Positions 1 to 6,506 of a stretch of DNA of 11,039 nt are shown piece by piece; the first letter of the stretch is position 1; each line of letters begins with the position of its first letter. The DNA is taken from positions 3,404-14,442 of the forward strand of contig MESS01000046.1 in the NCBI GenBank assembly GCA_001771055.1, given 5' to 3'. A program made the translations under genes and the position numbers. The notes under the pieces were generated by a model, which saw only the letters and a list, made by a program, of their open reading frames with translations, did not search any database and was not told the DNA's origin. The DNA is from Caldithrix sp. RBG_13_44_9. Its GTDB lineage: Bacteria; Calditrichota; Calditrichia; RBG-13-44-9.

Positions 1-103
1 TCCGATGGAATGCGATGTTTGTTTCTCCGCCCATCTCCATAATGATTTGCAGAATTTCCCGGTAGTTCTGATCATAGGCTTCCCGGATCTCGCGCAGGGT
101 CAT
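1..103 (-). CDS. Unrecognised protein, N-terminal fragment (cut by window edge)
   Basis: On the minus strand an ATG at 103 opens a frame of 34 codons that runs off the left edge. It begins MTLREIREAYDQNY and ends ETNIAFHR. The same frame has a TAA about 60 nt upstream, and the ATG is the only ordinary start after it, so the start is well fixed. The ribosome-binding site is weak (an AGG about 6 nt upstream). The gene lies 78 nt downstream of the ATP-PPase gene in the same direction, so the two may be cotranscribed. The visible part is hydrophilic and probably helical, with no signal peptide. It does not resemble the start of a glutaminase (GATase) subunit, which normally opens with a short hydrophobic strand. 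I do not recognise the family. Confidence 0.6.
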   Translation of the reverse strand, partial: MTLREIREAYDQNYREILQIIMEMGGETNIAFHR

Positions 104-181
104 GGTAAACCTCGCATTTTGGTTTTCCTGAATAAAATTATCGGTCAGTTATCCAGGGAATTTAGGTGGGGAAATATATTC

Positions 182-1144
182 TCAGACCGCTTCGATGGTG
201 GAAGGAGGCTTTGGAGTGATATTATAAGTTACGCTGACCACCCCCGGTACTTCCTGGATGACCTCAGCAGACAGTTTTTCCAGAATTTCAAAGGAAAGCG
301 GGGTAGGGGTGGCGGTACGCGCATCCAGGCTGTTCCAGCAGCGTATTTCAATCTGCTGTCCGAAGTCCCTTCTGCCATCGCGCATACCGGTTACCCGGTC
401 CAGATGAAGTATGGCCAGATATTGAAAAGCGTTAGTGTCTTTCAGGATATTTTCCACCACTGCGGTAGCTTTGCGGACAGTTTCGATACGTTCCGGGGTA
501 ACCTCACCGATCACCCGGGCGGAAAGTGCCGGTCCCGGGAATGGGATCCGCTGGAATATCTCAGTCGGTAATCCTAGTGCCATTCCCACTTTTCGTACTC
601 CGTCCTTGCGCAGCTGGATCAACGGCTCGATAATCCGATATCCAAAAGCTTCCTGCGGATCGATCCCTAACTGCTCGAAGACATTATGCTGTCGTTTTAT
701 TCCAGCGATGGTCTCATCTACATCGGTGAGAATGGTGCCCTGCAGCAGGTGTTTGGCACCGCTCTGCTTAATAATACGACCAAAGACATCACGGTAAAAA
801 GTCTGGGTAATGGCTTCGCGTTTTTCTTCCGGATCGGTTATGCCCTGCAGGGCAGTAAAAAATTCTTTCCGGGCATCAATAATTTCCACGGTAATACCTA
901 ATTGCCGGAAAAGACTCACTACTCGTTCTGGCTCACCTTGCCGCATCAATCCATTTTCAATGAAAACAGTTTTGAGCTGTTTACCTAAAGCTTTATGTCC
1001 CAGCATGGTGACGGTAGAAGAATCCACTCCTCCGGAGAGGGCATTGATGGCAGTTCCATTTCCAACCAACTCTTTGATTTCTTTGACTTTATCCTGAGTA
1101 AATTTTTCAGGATTCAGCTGCTGTGAGGTAATTTCCTTAAACAT
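182..1144 (-). CDS. guaA: GMP synthase-like ATP pyrophosphatase (subunit B type, no glutaminase domain)
   Basis: In GMP synthase this domain adenylates XMP with ATP and replaces AMP with ammonia to give GMP. The 320 residues contain the PP-loop SGGVDSS (residues 37-43), QGTILTDV (135-142), the FPGPALSARVIGE segment (202-214) and a C-terminal dimerisation domain ending KPPSTIEAV. Bacterial GuaA is normally about 510-525 residues with an N-terminal class I glutaminase. That domain is absent here, and AAGGAG lies 7 nt before the ATG, so this is a designed start and not a truncation. The length matches the stand-alone GuaAb subunit known from archaea. The C-terminal part is divergent: CWNSLDARTATPT replaces the usual bacterial pattern, and the final TIEWE has become TIEAV. 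It could therefore be a paralogue with another amidation substrate. The family is secure; the exact reaction is less so. No glutaminase partner is visible in the window. Confidence 0.85.
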   Translation of the reverse strand: MFKEITSQQLNPEKFTQDKVKEIKELVGNGTAINALSGGVDSSTVTMLGHKALGKQLKTVFIENGLMRQGEPERVVSLFRQLGITVEIIDARKEFFTALQGITDPEEKREAITQTFYRDVFGRIIKQSGAKHLLQGTILTDVDETIAGIKRQHNVFEQLGIDPQEAFGYRIIEPLIQLRKDGVRKVGMALGLPTEIFQRIPFPGPALSARVIGEVTPERIETVRKATAVVENILKDTNAFQYLAILHLDRVTGMRDGRRDFGQQIEIRCWNSLDARTATPTPLSFEILEKLSAEVIQEVPGVVSVTYNITPKPPSTIEAV

Positions 1145-1491
1145 TGCTTTTCTCCTTTTATATTTTCGAGCAGGTTTATTAGCTGGCTCTGTCCTAATAC
1201 CTGTACAATTATTTTTGATGAGGATTTATGTTTCACACAATTAATATAGCGTTTTAAAAAGCGATGAATTGCTTCAGGCCTGAAGATATTTTCTCGAAAT
1301 TTCGGTTTACCTGATCCTGCAAAGGTGAAAGAAAATAGAATCAGGAGAAATAAAAAGCAAGCGATCTATTCTATTTATCATCAAGCAAAAATTCAATTAA
1401 AGCGCCTGCATTTACCAATCTGTATTTCTTATGGCAATTAGTGGTAAATAATTTACAGGAAGGATTTTCAGTTCATAAAAAAACTTAATGA
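1145..1491. other. Gene-free AT-rich region upstream of the ATP-PPase gene
   Basis: I see no convincing reading frame here. On the minus strand it must carry the promoter of the ATP-PPase gene. A TATATT box lies at 1248-1243, but it has no good -35 partner. Two perfect palindromes, at 1272-1285 and 1295-1304, lie about 130-160 bp upstream of that gene. The right part leads into the promoter of the cut tRNA. Confidence 0.5.
1272..1285. repeat. 14-bp perfect palindrome CTTCAGGCCTGAAG
   Basis: The sequence equals its own reverse complement over 14 bp. Nine bases further on is a 10-bp perfect palindrome, CGAAATTTCG (1295-1304). Both are far enough from genes to be regulator sites, but no regulator is linked to them here. 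Confidence 0.4.
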
Positions 1492-1520
1492 TTGTCTCAT
1501 TTTCAACCATCCATTATATT
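1492..1520 (+). promoter_or_regulatory. Sigma70-like promoter of the tRNA-Lys remnant
   Basis: The -35 box TTGTCT (1492-1497) and the -10 box TATATT (1515-1520) are separated by exactly 17 bp. The tRNA 5' end begins 16 bp after the -10 box, a normal distance for a stable-RNA promoter with a short leader. The promoter looks intact although the tRNA behind it is not. Confidence 0.6.
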
Positions 1521-1535
1521 TTGCATTGGAAATTT

Positions 1536-1578
1536 GCCTCCGTAGCTCAATTGGTAGAGCAGCGGACTCTTAATCCGT
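1536..1578 (+). tRNA. Truncated tRNA-Lys(CTT): 5' half only
   Basis: The first 43 nt of a tRNA are present: acceptor 5' strand GCCTCCG, TA, D-arm GCTC-AATTGGTA-GAGC, and the anticodon arm CGGA-CTCTTAA-TCCG with anticodon CTT at 1569-1571. This matches bacterial tRNA-Lys reading AAG. Directly after the anticodon stem the tRNA ends. No variable loop, no TTCRANY T-loop and no CGGAGGC acceptor 3' strand follow, and I found none elsewhere in the window. As it stands the gene cannot make a tRNA. A weak echo, GACTCCTGC at 1896-1904, resembles the end of a T-arm but is not followed by the right acceptor strand. The structure fits a tRNA broken by recombination or integration. An intron is less likely, because no 3' exon is seen and the break lies outside the anticodon loop. 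Confidence 0.75.
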
Positions 1579-1595
1579 CTTCACCTCTTTAATCC
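1567..1595 (+). repeat. Near-direct repeat of the tRNA anticodon loop
   Basis: CTCTTAATCC of the anticodon arm (1567-1576) recurs as CTCTTTAATCC at 1585-1595, differing by one inserted T. The second copy lies immediately beyond the point where tRNA similarity stops. Tyrosine recombinases often use anticodon-loop sequences as crossover cores, so this could be a leftover attachment core. Chance cannot be excluded at this length. Confidence 0.35.
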
Positions 1596-1707
1596 AACTC
1601 AAATAAAAGCAACATAAATTAATAAGATTACTGCTGCTTAGGCAGGGAATTATTGTCACCAATTATAACCAAAAAACACCTATTATCACTTGTATTTAAC
1701 CACCTCC

Positions 1708-1727
1708 TGCTTACTTATTGCTTACTT
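1708..1727 (+). repeat. Tandem 9-bp direct repeats TGCTTACTT
   Basis: TGCTTACTT occurs at 1708-1716 and again at 1719-1727, an 11-bp step close to one helical turn. Short direct repeats at that spacing resemble arm-type integrase or excisionase sites. No integrase gene remains in the window, so this reading is speculative. Confidence 0.4.
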
Positions 1728-1760
1728 GTTTTTTATAACATGAAAAATGTTTTTTTTATA

Positions 1761-1778
1761 GAAGACTGGAATGTCTTC
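1761..1778. repeat. Small hairpin GAAGAC-6-GTCTTC
   Basis: A perfect 6-bp stem (1761-1766 with 1773-1778) encloses a 6-nt loop. The run of eight T lies before the stem on the plus strand. Neither strand therefore has a U-tract after the hairpin, and it is not an intrinsic terminator. Confidence 0.35.
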
Positions 1779-1808
1779 GAAGAATTTGAACAATAGACTT
1801 GAATTTAC

Positions 1809-1879
1809 ATGGAAATTAGGACTTCGCTTTCTGAATTTTTAATTGAACAGTTTTTTAGCTGAAGATAAAAAATTTCCAT
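1809..1879. repeat. 9-bp inverted repeat ATGGAAATT / AATTTCCAT bounding 71 bp
   Basis: ATGGAAATT at 1809-1817 is the exact reverse complement of 1871-1879. The 53 bp between are AT-rich and noncoding. It could be the ends of a very small MITE-like relic or a coincidence in AT-rich DNA. No target-site duplication is evident. Confidence 0.25.
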
Positions 1880-2020
1880 ACATAATTTGCCAGTGACTCC
1901 TGCGAGACGGAATCCGGAAATAAATAAATATTTTGTAAAAGTCCTCCCTGAAGCTCATATTACCATAAACAGCTAATAAATTATATTGTGGGAAACTTTA
2001 GAGTGATCGACCGACAGAGA

Positions 2021-3052
2021 ATGTTTGCAGTTCGATTATATGGAAAAGGAGATATTCGGATCGATAAGGTCTTGAAACCGATTTCTACATTAAGAGAGCA
2101 AGCGCGCATCAAAGTTAAAGCGGTGGGTATTTGTGGAAGCGACTTGAATGCCTACGATCGATCTGATTGGAAAAATCCATTTATTCTCGGACATGAATTT
2201 TCAGGGATAGTAGATGAGGTGGGAGATGATTGTTATGATGGATTTAATCAGTTGCTTCGAGAGGGGACAAAAGTAGCTGTTGATCCTAATCAACCATGCG
2301 GGAAATGTGAACCATGTGAAAAAGGACATCCTAATTTATGTACGGCCGTTCATTTCACCGGATTTTATCCGGATAACGGGGCTTTACAGGAATTGATCTC
2401 TGTACCTGCCCGCTGTTGTTTCCCGGTACCGGATACTATTGAGTTTGAGAGCGCGGCCTTGCTGGAAACACTAGGAGTTGCTCTTCATGCCATCGACCTG
2501 ATCTCACTGAAAGCCGGATATTCCGCAACTATCCTGGGAGCAGGGCCAATCGGTCTATGTATCTTGCAGATTTTGCGAAGCATGAATATCGCTCCGATTT
2601 TCATTGTTGATCAATTTGACTGGCGTCTGAAAATCGGGAAAGAGCTGGGAGGGCTTCCGTTAAATTTTACCAGGGTTGACCCGGCTGAGTTCATTTTACA
2701 ATCCACCGGGAACAGGGGAACGGACGTGGTTTTTGAAGCTGCCTGGGCCGGCGAGGCGGCACGTCAGGCAGCCGAAATTGTGATAGCGGGAGGTAAACTG
2801 GTAATGATCGGCATTCCCAAAGATGATAAGCTGGTATTCGAGCATTCCACCTTACGCCGGAAAGGCTTGACGGTGATCATGGTGAGACGGATGAAACACA
2901 CTTATCCCCGTTCTATTCAATTGTTGGAAAGAGGAACTGTCGATTTAATAAAGCTGATCTCTCACCGGTTTCCGCTCAAGAAGACCGCTGAAGCCTTCAC
3001 CCTGAATGCCGGATATAAAGACCAGGTATTAAAAGTGATCATCGAAATGTAA
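2021..3052 (+). CDS. Zinc-dependent alcohol/polyol dehydrogenase (MDR superfamily)
   Basis: This NAD(P)-dependent medium-chain dehydrogenase probably oxidises a sugar alcohol or sugar hydroxyl, like sorbitol or threonine dehydrogenases. Counting from the ATG at 2021 (343 residues), the catalytic zinc site is C38 (GICGSD) and H58-E59 (GHEF), with E149 in SAALLETLG as a further candidate. The structural zinc is held by C93, C96, C99 and C107. The Rossmann motif is GAGPIG (173-178), and D197 at the end of the second strand suggests a preference for NAD. A GTG at 1988 in the same frame would add 11 residues. I chose the ATG because members of the family usually start just before the VRLYGKGD-like strand; neither start has a clear Shine-Dalgarno sequence. 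The broken isomerase gene follows 32 nt downstream on the same strand, so the pair probably forms one transcript. The substrate is unknown. Confidence 0.88.
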   Translation: MFAVRLYGKGDIRIDKVLKPISTLREQARIKVKAVGICGSDLNAYDRSDWKNPFILGHEFSGIVDEVGDDCYDGFNQLLREGTKVAVDPNQPCGKCEPCEKGHPNLCTAVHFTGFYPDNGALQELISVPARCCFPVPDTIEFESAALLETLGVALHAIDLISLKAGYSATILGAGPIGLCILQILRSMNIAPIFIVDQFDWRLKIGKELGGLPLNFTRVDPAEFILQSTGNRGTDVVFEAAWAGEAARQAAEIVIAGGKLVMIGIPKDDKLVFEHSTLRRKGLTVIMVRRMKHTYPRSIQLLERGTVDLIKLISHRFPLKKTAEAFTLNAGYKDQVLKVIIEM

Positions 3053-3084
3053 ACTTATCAACTGAAGAACATTCAGAAAGCCTT

Positions 3085-3968
3085 ATGAGATTAGGTGGAT
3101 TCTATGGTGCCCGGAACGTTGCCGAGTTGGATTTGGTTTGTCAAAAGCTTGATTCCAATGGATTATCGGCCATTCCTGCACCGCCTCACATTCAAAATAT
3201 GACCGATGATGATTGCCGGCATTTTGGAGAAAAGGCAAAAGAATTGGATATCGTTGTCGGGGAAACCGGAATGTGGGACAACCTGCTGACCGATGATAAA
3301 AACCTTCAGGAAAACAGAATTCAGCAGGTAAGAAGTTTACTTCAAAAAGCCGAAAAAATGCGATGCAGGACCGTAGTGACGCTGGTGGGAAGTCTGGCTG
3401 ATTCCAATCCGCCCCTGGCCCCGCATCCAGGAAACTATGAGCGGAAATTTAGAAAGAGTTTTCGTGAAGTGGTTCTGCGAATTCTGGATGGATTCGATTT
3501 CCAGTTCACCAAATATTCAATTGAACCCTGGCATAACACTTTTTTTATCAGCCGGAGGATATCCATGATTTTATGACAGAGGTGGATCATCCCGCCTTCG
3601 GTTTTCATCTGGATCAGATGAACATGATCAGTCAGCGGAATTATTACAGAACCACCCACCTGATCAACAATACTTTTAAATATTTAGGTAAATATATCTG
3701 CAGTGCACACTTGAAAGATCTCCGCTGCGATCCTGGTTATATGTTCTTAAAATATGATGAAGTTCTGATCGGAGACGGAGTCCTGGATTACCATACCCTG
3801 CTCACACAACTGTCAGGATTGCCGGAAGACATCCCGTGTTTCTGTGAACATCTGTACAGTGAGAATGAGTATAAGGTCAATTTTTCCAGATTGCATCAGC
3901 TCGCTCAGAAGGCTGGAGTGGAATTTCGCAGACGCTCCTCATCTTTCTGGAAAAATAAATTTTCATAG
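3085..3968 (+). pseudogene. Xylose-isomerase-like TIM-barrel sugar isomerase/epimerase, interrupted by a frameshift
   Basis: Two overlapping frames make up one protein. Frame one runs 3085-3576 and ends ISRRISMIL. Frame two, one base back, carries the expected continuation YQPEDIHDFMTEVD and runs to 3968. The join lies at seven T (3540-3546): reading ACT TTT TTT then slipping -1 gives TAT CAG CCG GAG. The joined product would be 294 residues, normal for sugar phosphate isomerases/epimerases of the AP-endonuclease-2 superfamily. The usual metal ligands are all present but split across the break: E147 (SIEPWHN) in frame one, then the Asp of FHLDQMN, the His of CSAHLKD and the Glu of CFCEHLY in frame two. 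Loss of one T, by mutation or by sequencing error, explains it simply. U_UUU_UUU is also a classic -1 slippery heptamer, so recoding is conceivable. The ATG at 3573 overlaps the first stop (ATGA), which could even allow reinitiation. The role is probably the step before or after the adjacent dehydrogenase. Confidence 0.8.
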
Positions 3969-4016
3969 TATTCCTGGTACCTGCTGGTAACACAGAGTAA
4001 AGTAAAATAGGAGTCA

Positions 4017-4766
4017 TTACCTGACCCGCTTTCCATCTTTCAGAAAAGGTTCGGCCAGACCTTTCAATGAACCATCTGCTTCCAGTACTGGTTCGGGCGA
4101 AAATTGAATTGAGTAAGCCCGCCGCATCTGATCGGTGGTATTGGCACCGGAGCGATGAAAGCTGGTGCTTGAAAAAACCGCGATCGAGCCAGCCGGACAG
4201 ATCACCGGTATTCCCGGATCATCTCCAAAGTATCCCACCCGATCTTTCGAACCAGGGATTGGTTTATGTTCTACTTTTTCTCGGGTGCCTGCCCGGGAAA
4301 AGGGCAGAATATAAATGGTACCGTTTGCTTCGGTGACATCATCCAGCGGGATCCAGAAATTTACATACGGTTTATGAGGATGATCCACATAACCGGAATC
4401 CTGATGCCAGGTGAACTCAGAACGTTTGTCTTTACTCTTAGCCACGAATTGTTCCCAAAACAGCAGGGTATTTTTTCCGATAGTGGCCCGGCATAATTCG
4501 GCCATTCTCTCACCAAAAATAAATTTTCCCAATTCAGGTCGGTTCTTGTAGGCCAGAAAAACAAAATAACGACTGTTTCGGCGGGAAAGATTAAGTTCAT
4601 CAGTACCTAGCCGATCCATTTCCCGCTCCTGCTCTCTGATCAGCTCGTCACATTCATCGCGGATGAATTGTAGTTCTTTTAAAGGAATGACCCGCTCCAG
4701 AATAAAATAGCCTTCTTCCCGGTATTGTTTTTTATGCTGAGCAGAGATTTTTAAATTTTTCTCCAT
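4017..4766 (-). CDS. Phytanoyl-CoA dioxygenase (PhyH) family Fe(II)/2-oxoglutarate oxygenase
   Basis: Enzymes of this family use Fe(II), O2 and 2-oxoglutarate to hydroxylate small molecules. From the ATG at 4766 the protein has 249 residues. The iron triad is H121 and D123 in WHQDSGY and H204 in SFHRSGAN. R215 or R216 in QMRRAYSIQF is the likely 2-oxoglutarate carboxylate anchor. The frame is open up to 4823, but GGAGG (4776-4772) sits 5 nt before the ATG at 4766 and decides the start. The gene converges with the isomerase gene, leaving 48 nt between the stops, and follows the aldo/keto reductase by 181 nt on the same strand. A weak terminator-like hairpin in that gap suggests partial separation from the upstream operon. 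In a sugar-uptake setting the substrate is more likely a polar metabolite than phytanoyl-CoA. The family is clear, the substrate unknown. Confidence 0.88.
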   Translation of the reverse strand: MEKNLKISAQHKKQYREEGYFILERVIPLKELQFIRDECDELIREQEREMDRLGTDELNLSRRNSRYFVFLAYKNRPELGKFIFGERMAELCRATIGKNTLLFWEQFVAKSKDKRSEFTWHQDSGYVDHPHKPYVNFWIPLDDVTEANGTIYILPFSRAGTREKVEHKPIPGSKDRVGYFGDDPGIPVICPAGSIAVFSSTSFHRSGANTTDQMRRAYSIQFSPEPVLEADGSLKGLAEPFLKDGKRVR

Positions 4767-4847
4767 GTTGGCCTCCATTAAGTATAGGTGTGATAGTTCG
4801 TCAATTAGTTCAGATTCTTCCAACCTTTCACTGCTGATTAACTTCTC

Positions 4848-4867
4848 AAAAAAGGTTTGATACCTTT
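4848..4867 (-). terminator. Weak intrinsic-terminator-like hairpin between aldo/keto reductase and PhyH genes
   Basis: Read on the minus strand, AAAGGT-ATCAA-ACCTTT forms a 6-bp stem, and the run of six T at its 3' side gives a short U tail. The stem has only two G-C pairs, so termination would be partial at best. It may lower PhyH expression relative to the upstream genes. Confidence 0.3.
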
Positions 4868-4947
4868 CGAAATGAACCAGTTCAATTTTTTTTCTATGTG
4901 TGATTTGGAATAGAATCTAACTTTCAAAACATGATAGGGTTCAATTC

Positions 4948-5949
4948 TTAACCGCCATACCAGAAGGCTCGTCGCCAGGTATGATTTTTTAAAGCGGAGT
5001 ACAGGGTCTTATTCAACGGTGGTAATTCGGAAAATGAACAGTCAATTTCTGCTTGTTGAAGGTTTCGCATGCCGGGTATAACAGTGGATACCGCCGGATT
5101 CTGGAGTGCGAATCGTGCAGCCACCGAGAGCAGGTTATCAACCTTTGGATCTCCATATTCGCCAATCGTCTTTTTTACCTCTTCGACTTTCTGAAGCGTG
5201 TCCTTCAATCGATCACCTTTAAAGTACCGACGGCGGAAATCACCTTCATGAAATACATGGTCCTGGTGATATTTTCCGGTCAGGGATCCTTCATCAAAGA
5301 CTACACGCACAATTACCCCTACTTGATTTTCTTTAGCTAGCGGTAAAAACTCGGCGGCGGGTTCCTGCTCAAATATATTGTAAATGACCTGCACGGCATC
5401 CAGCCAGCCATTTTTCATCAGATCGTTCAAGGAATTCTGGTCATGCTCCGGAGTAGAGATTCCGATGGCCAGGATCTTACCTTCTTTTTTCAATTCCCGC
5501 AGGATCTCCAATGCTACTGGATTTTGGTTCCAGGCCCTGGTCCAGGTATGTAGTTGTACCAGATCTAAGACCTCCGCCCCCAGTTTCTGGAGACTGAATT
5601 CTACCCGCTGGCGGAGATATTTTTCAGAATACCGGATCCTACAATCGTCATAGGGGAGAGGTGGCCAGTGACCATCGGATGGAGGGATTTTGGTAGCTAC
5701 CTTTACTGATCCATTGCCTATTTTTTCACCTCTTTCCTTCAGCACCTGTCCAATCAGGGATTCACTATGCCCATTTCCATAACTCTGGGCGGTATCGATA
5801 AAATTTACGCCTAGATCTAGGGCCTTATGAAGCGCTTGTAGACTGTCCGAGTCATTCTGTTTCCCCCAGGCATTTCCTCCGATGGCCCAAGCACCAAATC
5901 CTATCTCAGACACGTCCCAGCTGGTCTTTCCAAATTTCCTAAATTTCAT
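4948..5949 (-). CDS. Aldo/keto reductase
   Basis: This NAD(P)H-dependent oxidoreductase of the (beta/alpha)8 aldo/keto reductase superfamily interconverts aldehydes or ketones and alcohols. The 333 residues show the full catalytic tetrad: D52 and Y57 in IDTAQSYGNG, K87 in VATK and H134 in LVQLHTWT. The C-terminal cofactor-binding part contains AVSTVIPGMRN, typical of the family. The length is normal and no residue is missing. Its ATG overlaps the stop of the upstream flavodoxin gene as ATGA, which indicates translational coupling in one transcript from the promoter at about 6640-6613. With an amber stop in the upstream gene, coupling from full-length flavodoxin translation would be lost, so expression may be reduced. 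Next to a zinc dehydrogenase and a sugar transporter, a sugar or polyol substrate is plausible, but the sequence does not identify it. Confidence 0.9.
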   Translation of the reverse strand: MKFRKFGKTSWDVSEIGFGAWAIGGNAWGKQNDSDSLQALHKALDLGVNFIDTAQSYGNGHSESLIGQVLKERGEKIGNGSVKVATKIPPSDGHWPPLPYDDCRIRYSEKYLRQRVEFSLQKLGAEVLDLVQLHTWTRAWNQNPVALEILRELKKEGKILAIGISTPEHDQNSLNDLMKNGWLDAVQVIYNIFEQEPAAEFLPLAKENQVGVIVRVVFDEGSLTGKYHQDHVFHEGDFRRRYFKGDRLKDTLQKVEEVKKTIGEYGDPKVDNLLSVAARFALQNPAVSTVIPGMRNLQQAEIDCSFSELPPLNKTLYSALKNHTWRRAFWYGG

Positions 5950-6506
5950 TTGTTAACCTTTTTGCTTTTTGTGATAGTTTTATTTTTTTCTGCCGATGAC
6001 CGATTTTTCGGATGGCTGGCGACCCAATGAGCCAACCGTGTGCCCAATTTAAGACAGGCCTCCTTTTCTTCTGGTTTTTGGGGTTTTCCGGCACAGATTG
6101 CACCGTAATGCAGGGTCATTTGGGAAGCCACATAGTCAGGTACTCCAAAGACCAGGAATCCGAAATTCAGGAGGATGGTCAGGATCGATTGACAGCAGAG
6201 TTCTGAACCGCCACCCCAGCCGCCGGAGGAAGCAAATGCACAGCCGATTTTTCCATCAATTTTACTCTATTGATCCTGCATTTCCTGATCCCAGAACTTC
6301 TTCATTTTCCAGGAAAGCACACCCATGTTGGTAGGAGAGCCGACGGCGATCCCATCACACCAGATGACATCTTTCTGGCTGGCCTGATCAACTGACCGGA
6401 GTCTGACCTGCATTCTGGGTATGTTTTTTGCACCTTCGGCTACCAACTCTGCCATCCGTTGGGTATTTCCGGTCAAGCTGTCATAAAGGACGAGGATTTT
6501 TCCCAT
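5946..6506 (-). pseudogene. Flavodoxin-fold FMN protein (WrbA/NAD(P)H-quinone reductase-like) with an in-frame amber stop
   Basis: One continuous frame from the ATG at 6506 to the TGA at 5946 is broken only by a TAG at 6269-6267. Codons 1-79 hold the FMN phosphate loop DSLTGNTQ (residues 9-16) and GSPTNMG, ending KKFWDQEMQDQ. After the TAG the frame resumes with KIDGKIGCAFASSGGWGGGSE, split here by my reading as SKIDGKIGCAF and ASSGGWGGGSE, and then GFLVFGVPDYVA. All of this is expected in the family. The total is 186 codons, a normal length. Related proteins, as I recall them, have Trp at the position of the stop (LWGKIDGK), so a TGG-to-TAG change is the simplest cause. Other genes in the window end with TAG, including the isomerase and the solute-binding protein, so general amber reassignment is unlikely. 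The 3' end overlaps the aldo/keto reductase start. The intact protein would carry FMN and reduce quinones or serve electron transfer. Confidence 0.82.

Larger units (their letters stand above)
1579..1987. other. Gene-free AT-rich region downstream of the broken tRNA
   Basis: No credible gene is seen on either strand; stops are frequent in all frames. The stretch holds several short repeats: TGCTTACTT twice (1708-1727), a GAAGAC/GTCTTC hairpin (1761-1778) overlapping the palindrome TCTTCGAAGA (1774-1783), and a 9-bp inverted repeat (1809-1817 and 1871-1879). The promoter of the following dehydrogenase should lie at its right end, but no clear -35/-10 pair stands out. Confidence 0.5.

Noticed and set aside
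5..571. A 188-codon plus-strand open frame
   Set aside because: It lies opposite the clear ATP-PPase gene and the minus-strand fragment at 1-103, and its translation shows no family features. It is a shadow frame.
1750..1785. Hairpin next to a run of eight T as an intrinsic terminator
   Set aside because: The T-run precedes the stem on the plus strand and would be an A-run after it on the minus strand, so neither strand has stem followed by U-tract.
1536..1910. tRNA-Lys containing an intron, with a 3' exon near 1896-1910
   Set aside because: GACTCCTGC resembles part of a T-arm, but the following GAGACGG does not pair with the acceptor strand GCCTCCG, and the break is outside the anticodon loop where bacterial group I introns usually sit.
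5946..6506. Amber codon reassigned to an amino acid throughout the genome
   Set aside because: At least two other genes in this window end naturally at TAG (3966-3968 and 10283-10285), with downstream sequence that does not continue a domain.
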